A DNA stretch of 64,000 nt. It comes from DATFVA01 sp963743325 (GTDB lineage Bacteria > Bacteroidota > Ignavibacteria > Ignavibacteriales > Ignavibacteriaceae). The notes beneath the pieces were generated by a model, which ran no database searches, had not been told where the DNA came from, and saw nothing but the letters and a program-made list of their open reading frames with translations. Shown here piece by piece: positions 16,913 through 25,145 of this stretch; position 1 is the first letter of the stretch, and each line of letters begins with the position of its first letter. The stretch lies in contig CAVUOZ010000011.1 in the NCBI GenBank assembly GCA_963743325.1, positions 310,001-374,000 on the forward strand. Reading direction: 5' to 3'. A program made the position numbers and the translations under genes.

Positions 16913-18463
16913 TTATGCGTTTGTTTTAAATATCGCCTTAAATTCTTCAGCAGCTTTTTTAATACTTTCCGCAGTGGAATCTGAAAGAAGTTTCTCTTTT
17001 TTTATAGCCTCGAGGACCGGGTTATATTTAACCTCCATGTATTCAAGAATTTCCTTTTCAAATCGTTTTATATCCGGAAGAGCTATATCATCTAGATAAC
17101 CATTGGTGCCAAGGAAAATGCTTACTACCTGACGCTCGATAGTCACAGGTGCATATTGTCCCTGTTTCAAAAGTTCAACAAGCCGGGCTCCTCTCGAAAG
17201 GGTTTTCCGTGTCGCTTTATCGAGATCTGAACCGAACTTTGCAAATGCCTCCAGTTCACGATACTGAGCAAGTTCAAGCTTGAGTGTTCCGGCAACTTTT
17301 TTCATTGCCTTAATTTGTGCATTACCACCGACACGTGAAACCGATATACCAACGTTAATAGCAGGTCTTACGCCTGCATTAAATAGATTAGATTCAAGGT
17401 AAATCTGTCCGTCAGTAATTGAGATTACGTTAGTAGGAATATATGCGGACACATCCCCCTGCTGGGTTTCAATAATAGGAAGAGCAGTTAAACTCCCCCC
17501 TCCAAGATCCTCACTTAATTTTGAAGCTCTCTCAAGAAGTCTTGAATGAAGGTAGAAAACATCTCCGGGGTAGGCTTCACGTCCCGGTGGTCTTCTGAGA
17601 AGCAATGACAGCTCACGGTAGGCAGCCGCTTGTTTTGATAAATCATCATAAATGACGAGTGCGTGACGGCCGTTATCCCTGAAGTATTCGCCGAGCGTTG
17701 CCCCGGCGTATGGAGCAATAAACTGAAGAGGAGCGGGTACCGAAGCTGCGGCAGAAATTACGGTTGTAAAGGCCATTGCTCCCTGTTCATTCAACTTTGC
17801 AACAACCTGGGCTATAGTTGAACTCTTCTGTCCTATTGCAACGTAGATGCAATAGACCGGTTTTATACCAAGATTCTTCGCTTCTTCAGTATGGGTATAT
17901 TTCTGATTTATAATAGCATCAACGGCAACCGCGGTCTTTCCCGTCTGACGGTCGCCAATTATTAATTCTCTCTGTCCCCTGCCAATAGGTATCATTGCAT
18001 CAATCGCAGCAAGACCGGTCTGTAAAGGCTCTTTTACCGGCTGACGCTGTATTACGCCGAGCGCTTTTCTTTCAATCGGCAAATATTCTGTTGTGTTTAT
18101 AGGACCTTTACCATCAACCGGCAGACCGAGAGGGGTGATTACTCTACCAAGCATTGCATCGCCGACAGGTAATGAGGCAACACGTTTGGTTCTCTTAACC
18201 GTATCACCTTCTTTTACAAGAGTAGATTCACCGAATAGAACGCAGCCGACGCTGTCTTCCTCAAGATTAAGTACCATCCCGAAAACATCATTAGGAAACT
18301 CTACAAGCTCGCTAGCCATAACATTGGACAGTCCATATACTCTTGCTATACCGTCCCCGACCTGAAGAACGGTACCAACATCGTAAATATCAACTTCGCT
18401 TTCAAAGCCTGATAATTGTTTCCTTAATATGGCAGATATTTCATCTGGTCTTACTTCAGCCAT
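16913..18463 (-). CDS. atpA: F1F0 ATP synthase subunit alpha
   Basis: The 516-aa non-catalytic nucleotide-binding subunit of F1. Features are the beta-barrel domain (SEVDIYDVGTVLQVGDGIAR), the Walker A GDRQTGKTAVAVD at about 170, the IDAMIPIGRGQREL block, VIYDDLSKQAAAYRELSLL, the signature ISVSRVGGNAQIKAMKKVAG, and the helical C-terminal domain. Length is normal. It is separated from atpG by three bases. Confidence 0.97.
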   Translation of the reverse strand: MAEVRPDEISAILRKQLSGFESEVDIYDVGTVLQVGDGIARVYGLSNVMASELVEFPNDVFGMVLNLEEDSVGCVLFGESTLVKEGDTVKRTKRVASLPVGDAMLGRVITPLGLPVDGKGPINTTEYLPIERKALGVIQRQPVKEPLQTGLAAIDAMIPIGRGQRELIIGDRQTGKTAVAVDAIINQKYTHTEEAKNLGIKPVYCIYVAIGQKSSTIAQVVAKLNEQGAMAFTTVISAAASVPAPLQFIAPYAGATLGEYFRDNGRHALVIYDDLSKQAAAYRELSLLLRRPPGREAYPGDVFYLHSRLLERASKLSEDLGGGSLTALPIIETQQGDVSAYIPTNVISITDGQIYLESNLFNAGVRPAINVGISVSRVGGNAQIKAMKKVAGTLKLELAQYRELEAFAKFGSDLDKATRKTLSRGARLVELLKQGQYAPVTIERQVVSIFLGTNGYLDDIALPDIKRFEKEILEYMEVKYNPVLEAIKKEKLLSDSTAESIKKAAEEFKAIFKTNA

Positions 18464-18491
18464 TTTAATTGTTCCTTTTAAAATTCCTACA

Positions 18492-19049
18492 TTAATTTAG
18501 CGCGGATCCGCTACCTTTTAACAGCTGCTGCTTTAAAATTTCTAACTGGTGCTTTATAGAAGCATCATAAACAGTATCATTTACCTGCGCAATGAAACCG
18601 CCTACAACATCAGGTTCGATCTTAATTCTGATACGTGCTGTTTTATTTAACATCTTTTCAATCTTATTCCTGAGATCATTTTTCTGCTGCTCGGTCAATT
18701 CAAATGCTGTCCGGATATCCACGTTCACGATACCTAATTTCTCATCTCTCAATTCAAGAAATTTAAGCGCAATTTCGTATAGAAGGTTTTCCCTTCCTTT
18801 TTTGACCAAAAATCTTACAAAGTGCATCGTCTCTGTATTTATTTTAGCCTTAAATATTTCATCGAGTATTGCTGATTTTGTCTCAGGCCTTATTACAGGG
18901 CTTGCCAGCGCTCTGCTGAGTTCAGGACTTTTTTCCATTGCAGATACAATTAGTTCTATATCACCGGAGATCGTATCCATCAAATTTCTTTCAACTGCCA
19001 GATCAATCAGTGAAGTCGCATATCTCATCGATACTTTATAATTGGCCAT
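18492..19049 (-). CDS. atpH: F1F0 ATP synthase subunit delta
   Basis: A 185-aa peripheral-stalk subunit joining the b dimer to the top of F1. Recognisable parts are the N-terminal helical bundle (YATSLIDLAVERNLMDTI) and the C-terminal signature KIEPDVVGGFIAQVNDTVYD, followed by ASIKHQLEILKQQLL, which matches the OSCP/delta family. The stop and the atpA start are 28 bases apart. Its start is three bases after atpF. Confidence 0.93.
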   Translation of the reverse strand: MANYKVSMRYATSLIDLAVERNLMDTISGDIELIVSAMEKSPELSRALASPVIRPETKSAILDEIFKAKINTETMHFVRFLVKKGRENLLYEIALKFLELRDEKLGIVNVDIRTAFELTEQQKNDLRNKIEKMLNKTARIRIKIEPDVVGGFIAQVNDTVYDASIKHQLEILKQQLLKGSGSALN

Positions 19050-19051
19050 TT

Positions 19052-19594
19052 CTAATTCCTGGAAATATCGCTAATGTATTTATCTACAATTTTTTTATTT
19101 GATTCTTTGTCCAGATTTTCTTTAAGAATTTTTTCTGCAGCATTTATTGCGATTTCTGCAACCTGGTTTTTTAATTCATTAAAAGCTGCTTCTTTCTTTC
19201 TTTCTATCTCAGCTGAAGCATCATCAACAATTTTCCTTGCCTGTTCTTTGCTCTCACGTATCATCTGGTCTTTTAATTTTTCAGCATAGGCACGACTCTG
19301 ATCAATAATTTTTTTGGATTCTTCTTCTGCCTGGGCTATGTAAGCCTGATTTTTATCCAGAACTTTCTGAGCCTCTTCTCTTGCCTTTTCAGCTTTGTCA
19401 AGCGATTCCTTTATTGCCGCTTCTCTCTGGTCAAGAGCCTCCAGAATAGGTTTCCAGGCGACCTTCTTCAGGATTACCAGAAGGACAAGGAAGGTCACAA
19501 CGGTCCAGAAAATAAGACCCGGATTAACATCTATCAGACTTCCGCTTTCTTCGGAAGCAAGAGCAAGGACTGATAAACTGAATCCTGTTAACAT
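19052..19594 (-). CDS. atpF: F1F0 ATP synthase subunit b
   Basis: A 180-aa stator arm. One N-terminal membrane helix (PGLIFWTVVTFLVLLVILKK) precedes the family motif VAWKPILEALDQREAAIKES. A long, highly charged amphipathic helix follows, rich in Ala, Glu and Lys, and ends in the delta-binding region. It lies between atpE and atpH as expected. Confidence 0.94.
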   Translation of the reverse strand: MLTGFSLSVLALASEESGSLIDVNPGLIFWTVVTFLVLLVILKKVAWKPILEALDQREAAIKESLDKAEKAREEAQKVLDKNQAYIAQAEEESKKIIDQSRAYAEKLKDQMIRESKEQARKIVDDASAEIERKKEAAFNELKNQVAEIAINAAEKILKENLDKESNKKIVDKYISDISRN

Positions 19595-19643
19595 TTATTC
19601 ATTCCTGATTTAATTATAACTGCTGTATTAACGGATTTATTAT

Positions 19644-19865
19644 TTAAGCTTTTACTGCTAATAAAATACAGATAACGAGAGCAAAGAAGGCAATACCTTC
19701 AATTAGTGCGGCAGCAATAATCATTGCGGTTCTGATTGCACCAGCAGCTTCTGGCTGTCTGCCCATAGCTTCAAGAGCAGAACCGGCCAGTTTACCGATA
19801 CCAAGTCCGGCACCAATAACTGCTATACCAGCGCCAATTCCTGCGCCCAACCATGCTAAATCCAT
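19644..19865 (-). CDS. atpE: F1F0 ATP synthase subunit c
   Basis: A 73-aa hairpin of two membrane helices forming the rotor ring. The glycine-rich first helix (GAGIGAGIAVIGAGLGIGKL), the polar loop GRQPEA and the second helix with the ion-binding Glu56 (AALIEGIAFFALV) are all visible. The residues next to Glu56 lack the Gln/Ser-Thr pattern usual in Na+-binding rings, so proton coupling is more likely, by inference. A good GGAG site precedes the ATG. Confidence 0.96.
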   Translation of the reverse strand: MDLAWLGAGIGAGIAVIGAGLGIGKLAGSALEAMGRQPEAAGAIRTAMIIAAALIEGIAFFALVICILLAVKA

Positions 19866-19905
19866 ATTAAATTCTCCTGATTGTTAAAGTAAATAAATAG
19901 ACTAA

Positions 19906-20748
19906 TTAATGTTCCTGGTGTACAGCCATCCCGATAAATAAGGATGTCAGTATTGTAAATATATATGCCTGAATCAGCGCAACAAGCAATTCAAGCAGAT
20001 AAATAAATATCGCAAATGCTATTGAAACCGGTGCGACAAATGCTGTCTGCAGTATAAAGATTAATCCGAGTAATGAGAGAATGACAACATGTCCGGCAAT
20101 CATATTTGCAAAAAGACGTATGCACAATGCAAAAGGCTTTGTAAATAATCCCAGAATTTCCAGGGGGATAAGTATAATCAAAATCCATGGGGGCATCCCC
20201 GACGGGATAAGTCCCTTAAAGTATCTCCAGGCACCATGACTTTTAATTCCTCCCAGCTGAATCGCAACGAAAGAAATCATTGCCAGTGCTGCAGTAACTG
20301 CTATATTGCCTGTAACAGTAACCGCATACGGAATCAGACCGAAGAAGTTACTCAGCAGAATAAAGAAAAATACTGTCAGCAAATATGGCAGAAATCTTTC
20401 GTATCCCTTTCCTATCGTTGGCTTAACAATCTCATCCCTCACAAACAGGACAGTAATCTCAACAAGATTAGATATGCCTTTGGGTATCAGGGTACTTTTA
20501 TATTTCCTCGAGACTATAAAAAGGACTAAGAACAAAATCAGGGCAACCAGCCACATAAAAAAGATATATTTTGTAATAGAGATATCTATCCCAAATAGTG
20601 CAAGGTGTGGCAGCTGAATGGAAAAGAATGGTTCAAAATCCAGGGTATGGGAATCCATTACATGATGCAGAATCCACGAACTGTCGCTCCCCCCGGCCTT
20701 TTTTAAGGTATCCGCCGCAATTAAAGTATCGGTAACAGAATAGTGCAT
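19906..20748 (-). CDS. atpB: F1F0 ATP synthase subunit a
   Basis: The 280-aa membrane subunit that forms the ion half-channels beside the c ring. It has a soluble N-terminal extension of about 50 residues, then five to six membrane helices. Conserved blocks are FVRDEIVKPTIG, LLSNFFGLIPYAVTVTGNIA, LEILGLFTKPFALCIRLFAN with the essential Arg, MIAGHVVI, and a C-terminal LLELLVALIQAYIFTILTS. It is the first F0 gene after the two small membrane proteins. Confidence 0.95.
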   Translation of the reverse strand: MHYSVTDTLIAADTLKKAGGSDSSWILHHVMDSHTLDFEPFFSIQLPHLALFGIDISITKYIFFMWLVALILFLVLFIVSRKYKSTLIPKGISNLVEITVLFVRDEIVKPTIGKGYERFLPYLLTVFFFILLSNFFGLIPYAVTVTGNIAVTAALAMISFVAIQLGGIKSHGAWRYFKGLIPSGMPPWILIILIPLEILGLFTKPFALCIRLFANMIAGHVVILSLLGLIFILQTAFVAPVSIAFAIFIYLLELLVALIQAYIFTILTSLFIGMAVHQEH

Positions 20749-20757
20749 AAGACTGAA

Positions 20758-21135
20758 TCAGTAATTTCTAAAATTCAGATAAAAAATTTCAATGATTAAA
20801 TAAAAAAAATAAAAAATGAGGATTGAAAATATAAATGTATTCCTATTTAATTCCAAGAAAATGAGACAAATAAAAACCAGAATCAGGGTTAGGAATAATC
20901 TTATTGAAATGGCCCCTAATACATTACGTATAAAAGACTTATCACTTCTTACCAGACCTCTTTTAATGAGCAACAACTCAAATGCAAACCCGGTAAAGAT
21001 GATTGCCCAACCGATTACCCAGGTAATAAAATCAGAGTGTTCAATTTTACCAGCTGAATATGCGGCCGTCAGGATTAAAGGGAATAAAATAGTCCCTATT
21101 ATAACAAAATTAACAAATCTTTTGGAGTTAGTCAT
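20758..21135 (-). CDS. AtpI-like small membrane protein of the atp operon
   Basis: About 125 aa with four hydrophobic segments and few charges. An ATG at 21135 overlaps the upstream gene's stop in an ATGA arrangement, so I prefer it to the more distant upstream start. Position (directly before atpB, after an AtpZ-like gene) and topology match the poorly conserved ATP synthase subunit I, which helps assemble the c ring or supply Mg2+. The sequence itself carries no clear motif, so the assignment rests on context. Confidence 0.6.
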   Translation of the reverse strand: MTNSKRFVNFVIIGTILFPLILTAAYSAGKIEHSDFITWVIGWAIIFTGFAFELLLIKRGLVRSDKSFIRNVLGAISIRLFLTLILVFICLIFLELNRNTFIFSILIFYFFYLIIEIFYLNFRNY

Positions 21136-21365
21136 TTGTCTGACTTCAGAACTGTCTTTATGAAGCTGTAAAGTGCTGAAGCTATGCCAAGAAATGAAAA
21201 AATAACAGTAAGCCACGGACTGGAATTAAACTTGCCATCCAGCCAGATACCCAGAAACACCATAACTATTACTGTAACAGCAAGCTGAAGACCGAGGCCG
21301 AGGTAAGGGCCGTAATTTACTGCAAAATTACTCCGGCCATCTTCGTTTTCATCCTTGTTTTTCAT
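21132..21365 (-). CDS. AtpZ/AtpI family protein
   Basis: About 77 aa with two membrane helices. The stretch NYGPYLGLGLQLAVTVIVMV, followed by FLGIWLDGKFNSSPWLTVIF, matches the AtpZ/AtpI family ('putative F0F1-ATPase subunit'), with the usual G-x-W-LD in the loop. The ATG at 21365 removes a stretch that would only mirror the end of the bactofilin gene in another frame. The gene overlaps bactofilin by 17 bases and the following gene by 4, so all three are probably translationally coupled. Confidence 0.75.
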   Translation of the reverse strand: MKNKDENEDGRSNFAVNYGPYLGLGLQLAVTVIVMVFLGIWLDGKFNSSPWLTVIFSFLGIASALYSFIKTVLKSDK

Positions 21366-21750
21366 TTCCGGGTGATGAAGGCATCTGGGGAGGTCTCGAA
21401 GTCTCTTTTTCATTCATTTTACTCTGACCATCAAATTGAGCTCCTGCCTCAACTACCAGAATTTTAGTTAATATGTCACCTTTAAGTACCGCTTTGCCCT
21501 CAAGTGTTAATTTATCCTTTGAACTTACGGTACCTGTTACTTTTCCCCCGATAACAATGGCTTCGGCACGAATTTCTCCGTTCACTTCACCATTTTCTCC
21601 AACTGTTACATTTCCGTTAGCTGCAATATCTCCATTCACTGATCCGTCCACGCGAACATTTCCATTGCTAATAAGCTTCCCCTCTATTACTACCCCGGCA
21701 CTTATAATTGTAACTTCATCCTTTCCTTCATTAGTGTTTCTCTGTTTCAA
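21349..21750 (-). CDS. Bactofilin family cytoskeletal protein
   Basis: A 133-aa polymerising protein. The core is a right-handed beta-helix of short repeats (VVIEGKLISNGNVRVDGSVN, GDIAANGNVTVGENGEV, NGEIRAEAIVIGGKVTG, VLKGDILTKILVVEAGAQFD), flanked by short disordered tails with Pro at the C-terminus. Bactofilins form filaments at the inner membrane and help control cell shape. The gene lies just downstream of an M23 peptidase with a membrane anchor, a pairing known from other bacteria (for example CcmA with M23 peptidases in Helicobacter). It overlaps the AtpZ-like gene. Confidence 0.92.
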   Translation of the reverse strand: MKQRNTNEGKDEVTIISAGVVIEGKLISNGNVRVDGSVNGDIAANGNVTVGENGEVNGEIRAEAIVIGGKVTGTVSSKDKLTLEGKAVLKGDILTKILVVEAGAQFDGQSKMNEKETSRPPQMPSSPGNEKQG

Positions 21751-21762
21751 TATATTTCTCCT

Positions 21763-22617
21763 TTAATAATTAATTAAAACCGTTTTAGGATCTATCGGTT
21801 CACCTTCTTTCCATATCTCAAAGTGTAGATGAGGTCCGGTGGAAATTTCTCCCGTATTACCGCTGAGTGCAATTGTTTCTCCCTGAAGGACAGTCTCTCG
21901 TGCTCTTTTCAGTAATACGGAACAATGTTTGTATATTGAAATATAACCATTATTATGGTTTAGAATTATCATGTAACCATCTTTTGTGGTATAATCAGCG
22001 AAAATTACATAGCCATTGGCAGCCGCATATACAGGAATTCCGGTCTTCATAACGAAATCGATGCCCATATGGCCTTTATCAGGATCAAACCCGCGGCTAA
22101 TAAAAGTGTCAGCAGGTTTGCTAAAATAATAACTTTTTGGCTTTTTATCTTTCTCCCCTTGAAATAGTTCACTAATAATAGCGAAAATATTTCCGCCAAC
22201 CGGACTAATCTTTCGCTTTATTTTAACAGTATCCATATTTTTTTCTAATGACTTTAATAATGTAGAGTCACCAAGTCCTATAGCATATTTCAGCCGTTCA
22301 TTGGTATTTTTCAAATGTTCCAGTTCTTTTGTAACCTGGTTCAACCTGGTGTTGAGTTCATTTATTTTAGTAATCTCCGATTTACTCAATCCACTTCCCG
22401 GAAATACAATATCCCTCAATGGAGTAAGTCCCAGAATAAGAAATCCAAGAACAGCGAAAATTGCTGCATAAAAAACCAGAATAGAAATCAGCTGGAATAT
22501 GCCGAATTTATAAGTCCTTGTTTCAGCTTGTCCATAATCCGGGAGAAAGATTACAGATAGACTCCTGAATCTTCTGATAGAATCAACAATTCTGTTTATT
22601 TTATCTTTTATCTCCAT
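21763..22617 (-). CDS. Membrane-anchored M23 family peptidase
   Basis: A 284-aa cell-wall endopeptidase. It has a cytoplasmic N-terminus, one membrane helix (about 40-67), a coiled coil at about 80-112 (INELNTRLNQVTKELEHLKN) and a periplasmic LytM/M23 domain. The zinc ligands are visible in KGHMGIDFV (HxxxD) and GPHLHFEIW (HxH), so it should be active, cutting peptidoglycan cross-links. It directly precedes bactofilin by 12 bases, and the pair suggests shape control. It starts two bases after the GT39-TPR gene. Confidence 0.92.
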   Translation of the reverse strand: MEIKDKINRIVDSIRRFRSLSVIFLPDYGQAETRTYKFGIFQLISILVFYAAIFAVLGFLILGLTPLRDIVFPGSGLSKSEITKINELNTRLNQVTKELEHLKNTNERLKYAIGLGDSTLLKSLEKNMDTVKIKRKISPVGGNIFAIISELFQGEKDKKPKSYYFSKPADTFISRGFDPDKGHMGIDFVMKTGIPVYAAANGYVIFADYTTKDGYMIILNHNNGYISIYKHCSVLLKRARETVLQGETIALSGNTGEISTGPHLHFEIWKEGEPIDPKTVLINY

Positions 22618-22619
22618 AG

Positions 22620-24503
22620 TCAGTTATCTATATTGTTAAGGCGGCGTTTGAGCTCCTGAATATCCTGCTGAACCGTTTTCCGTGCCTGTTCATCATCTGT
22701 AAATGATAAGAATTTTTCAAAATTAAAAAGTGATGATTTATAATCCCCTTTAATATAATCTATAATTGCCAAATTACGATATGCCTGTTCAAAAGTGGAA
22801 TCCAGTTCAATTGTTTTAGCAAATAATCTCTCTGCTTCACCCAAATTCTTAATTTGAGTATAAGCAATTCCCATGTTGAAGTATGCGAGGTAATAATCAG
22901 GATTTTGATTTATCGCCTTGTAATAGGATTCGATCGCCTTCTTATAGTCATTTTTTGCTGCATAAGCATTCCCCAGGAGAACATAACTATTCGCATCTGC
23001 TTTCAGTGAAACGGCTTTTTGAAAATTTGACAATGCTTCATCATATTCGTGTTTCTCGAAGCTGGAATTCCCAAGATTCATATAAGCATCATAATTATTA
23101 AAATTATATTCAGGAATAAGTGTACATACACCTAATATAAATAATGCAGCTATTCCGGAAGGCACGATTAATTTTTTGTATCTCTTTACTTTAACTACCC
23201 AGTATACCTCTGTCAAACCAATACCGGCAAATACAATGAATAACGGAGAAATAGCAACCCGAAATCTTCCAACGATAAAGAAGAGAACAGTCGCCGTAAT
23301 ATAAGCCAATAAAAAAAGATATATAAGAGTATACTCTTTACGGTTTTTCCAGCTCAAGGCAAATCCAAAAACAGACATAATAAAGACAACGAAAAATCCT
23401 GGTAACGGAAGCTTTAATATTGTCGAGTAATTATCGGCAAAGAATGAAGGATCCATTATAGCCGATTGGGGATTTTCATTATTATCAAAAAAGAATAAGA
23501 CTTTTTTTCCGGTCAATTTTAACCAGTCAATGGGGTCTTGTTCAATGTACTTTATTGACTTCTGATACCAGAATGAAGACGCTTCAGATGGTGTAAGAAC
23601 CTTTCCTGATATTCGTTCTGCATATTTTTCCCCTGAAAGGTCGCTAAATAAATCAAAATCTTCGGGGGATTTATATATACCCGGGGCGCCCTCATGATTT
23701 CCAAGATAAAAGTTTATACCTCCGTTTGAAGAAATCAGCACAAAATCATTTCCCACTAAATAATTTCTCGCTGTCACTAATAGTACAGGAATAGTACAGC
23801 CAAGAGAGAAATACAGAAGTGAATGATAAATAAAATTCCTTTCAGAACTTGTTTTAATAATTTTGATTAGAAACCAGCCAACCATGACAGGGAATAAAAG
23901 AAGTATATTTGCACGGAAAAAAGAGGCTATTCCCAGGATTAAACCCGCCCATAACCAGTTTTGACTTTTTATAATTATCCCTTTATTTGAAACTAAGACT
24001 AAAAACAAAGAAAGGATAAAAGTCTGTACAACTTCCAGTAAGATTGCACCACTGTAAAATATAAATGAAGAAGAGACGGCAGCAATTCCGGCTGCTAAAT
24101 ACCCGGCTTTTTTAGAATGCAGATTTCTTGCAATAAGATAGATGAAGATGATATTTATGCTGTTCATAAATATCTGTATTAGTCTTATTGCCAGGATGGA
24201 CTTGCCAAAAATTGTAAAAATGATTGCAAGAAAATAAGGGTAGCCCGGGGACATAAAGAAAATTTCATTACCTATCCAGCTGCCTGAACAAATCTTTAAC
24301 GCTAAATCATAATAGATTTTGGAATCGGAAAAAAGGGTCTGAAAGAATGGGGAATTCTGTGTTTCAATGACAAAAATAAAGCGAAGAATTATACCAACAA
24401 GTACTATTACCAGTAAATATCTGTATTCTTCATTTGATGATAATTTTTTATCTGAAACAGTAACTTTATTTTCAACTGACTTTTTCTTTTTTTTTGCTGA
24501 CAT
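22620..24503 (-). CDS. ArnT/PMT-like (GT39) membrane glycosyltransferase with TPR tail
   Basis: A 627-aa protein. Residues 30-460 carry about 11 membrane helices and the PMT_2 pattern: an early acidic loop (SDSKIYYDLA), FMSPGYPYFLAIIF and GAILLEVVQTFIL. This is the architecture of polyprenyl-phosphate-sugar-dependent glycosyltransferases of family 39 such as ArnT. Residues 475-620 form four to five TPR units (YMNLGNSSFEKHEYDEALSN, YVLLGNAYAAKNDYKKAIES, YFNMGIAYTQIKNLGEAERL). The TPRs probably lie in the periplasm and may bind the acceptor. Lipid A or a protein may be the acceptor. Neither is shown. It sits between tsaC and the M23 gene with tiny gaps. Confidence 0.8.
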   Translation of the reverse strand: MSAKKKKKSVENKVTVSDKKLSSNEEYRYLLVIVLVGIILRFIFVIETQNSPFFQTLFSDSKIYYDLALKICSGSWIGNEIFFMSPGYPYFLAIIFTIFGKSILAIRLIQIFMNSINIIFIYLIARNLHSKKAGYLAAGIAAVSSSFIFYSGAILLEVVQTFILSLFLVLVSNKGIIIKSQNWLWAGLILGIASFFRANILLLFPVMVGWFLIKIIKTSSERNFIYHSLLYFSLGCTIPVLLVTARNYLVGNDFVLISSNGGINFYLGNHEGAPGIYKSPEDFDLFSDLSGEKYAERISGKVLTPSEASSFWYQKSIKYIEQDPIDWLKLTGKKVLFFFDNNENPQSAIMDPSFFADNYSTILKLPLPGFFVVFIMSVFGFALSWKNRKEYTLIYLFLLAYITATVLFFIVGRFRVAISPLFIVFAGIGLTEVYWVVKVKRYKKLIVPSGIAALFILGVCTLIPEYNFNNYDAYMNLGNSSFEKHEYDEALSNFQKAVSLKADANSYVLLGNAYAAKNDYKKAIESYYKAINQNPDYYLAYFNMGIAYTQIKNLGEAERLFAKTIELDSTFEQAYRNLAIIDYIKGDYKSSLFNFEKFLSFTDDEQARKTVQQDIQELKRRLNNIDN

Positions 24504-24512
24504 GATATAGTG

Positions 24513-25145
24513 CTAAAACTTTTCCAGCAAATCTTCGAACTTGATTTTGCCCTCTCTTATCAAAACAGGGTTGGAGTCACTAAGATCAATTAATGTTGAA
24601 ACTTTTATAAATGATTTCTTTTCTGTATAAAAAATTGCCTCGACTTCCGAGATAAATGTATCTTTTATCAGGCTAATTTCTGTTAAGGGATCCGTATCAC
24701 TCCTGTTAACACTTGTTGATATGAGAGGCATTTTTATTTGTTGCAGCAGCTTAAGGCAAAATCTGTGGTTAGGGATCCTGAAAGCAGCCGTGGTCTGACC
24801 AAGAATGCTTTGAGTTTTCCTGTTTAAATTCAAAACTACTGAAACAGGATTAGGCCATATTGCCAGCAGAAAATCCAGGTGCTTTTCATTTTTAATATCA
24901 ACATATTTTATCAATGTATCTATACTGTCAATCAATAGTATATATGGCTTGGAATCTTTCCTTCCTTTTATCTGATCAATCCTTTTTACCGCGTCTTCGT
25001 TAAAAGGATTTGCCCCGAAACCATAAACAGTATCGGTGGGATAAATAAAAACCGTTCCTTCGAGATAGAATTTCTTTGCTTTGTTAATAGCAGTATCAAG
25101 TTTTTTATCAATATTTATAAGTTCTGCATTTGGGGTTTCAAGCAT
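24513..25145 (-). CDS. tsaC: L-threonylcarbamoyladenylate synthase (TsaC/Sua5/YrdC)
   Basis: A 210-aa YrdC-domain protein that makes threonylcarbamoyl-AMP from threonine, bicarbonate and ATP, the first step of the t6A37 tRNA modification. Diagnostic are GTVFIYPTDTVYGFGANPFN, IKGRKDSKPYILLI, LAIWPNPVSVVLN, AFRIPNH and ISTSVNRSDTDPL. The Sua5 C-terminal domain is absent, so it is of TsaC type. Its start overlaps the GT9 gene by eight bases. Confidence 0.9.
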   Translation of the reverse strand: MLETPNAELINIDKKLDTAINKAKKFYLEGTVFIYPTDTVYGFGANPFNEDAVKRIDQIKGRKDSKPYILLIDSIDTLIKYVDIKNEKHLDFLLAIWPNPVSVVLNLNRKTQSILGQTTAAFRIPNHRFCLKLLQQIKMPLISTSVNRSDTDPLTEISLIKDTFISEVEAIFYTEKKSFIKVSTLIDLSDSNPVLIREGKIKFEDLLEKF

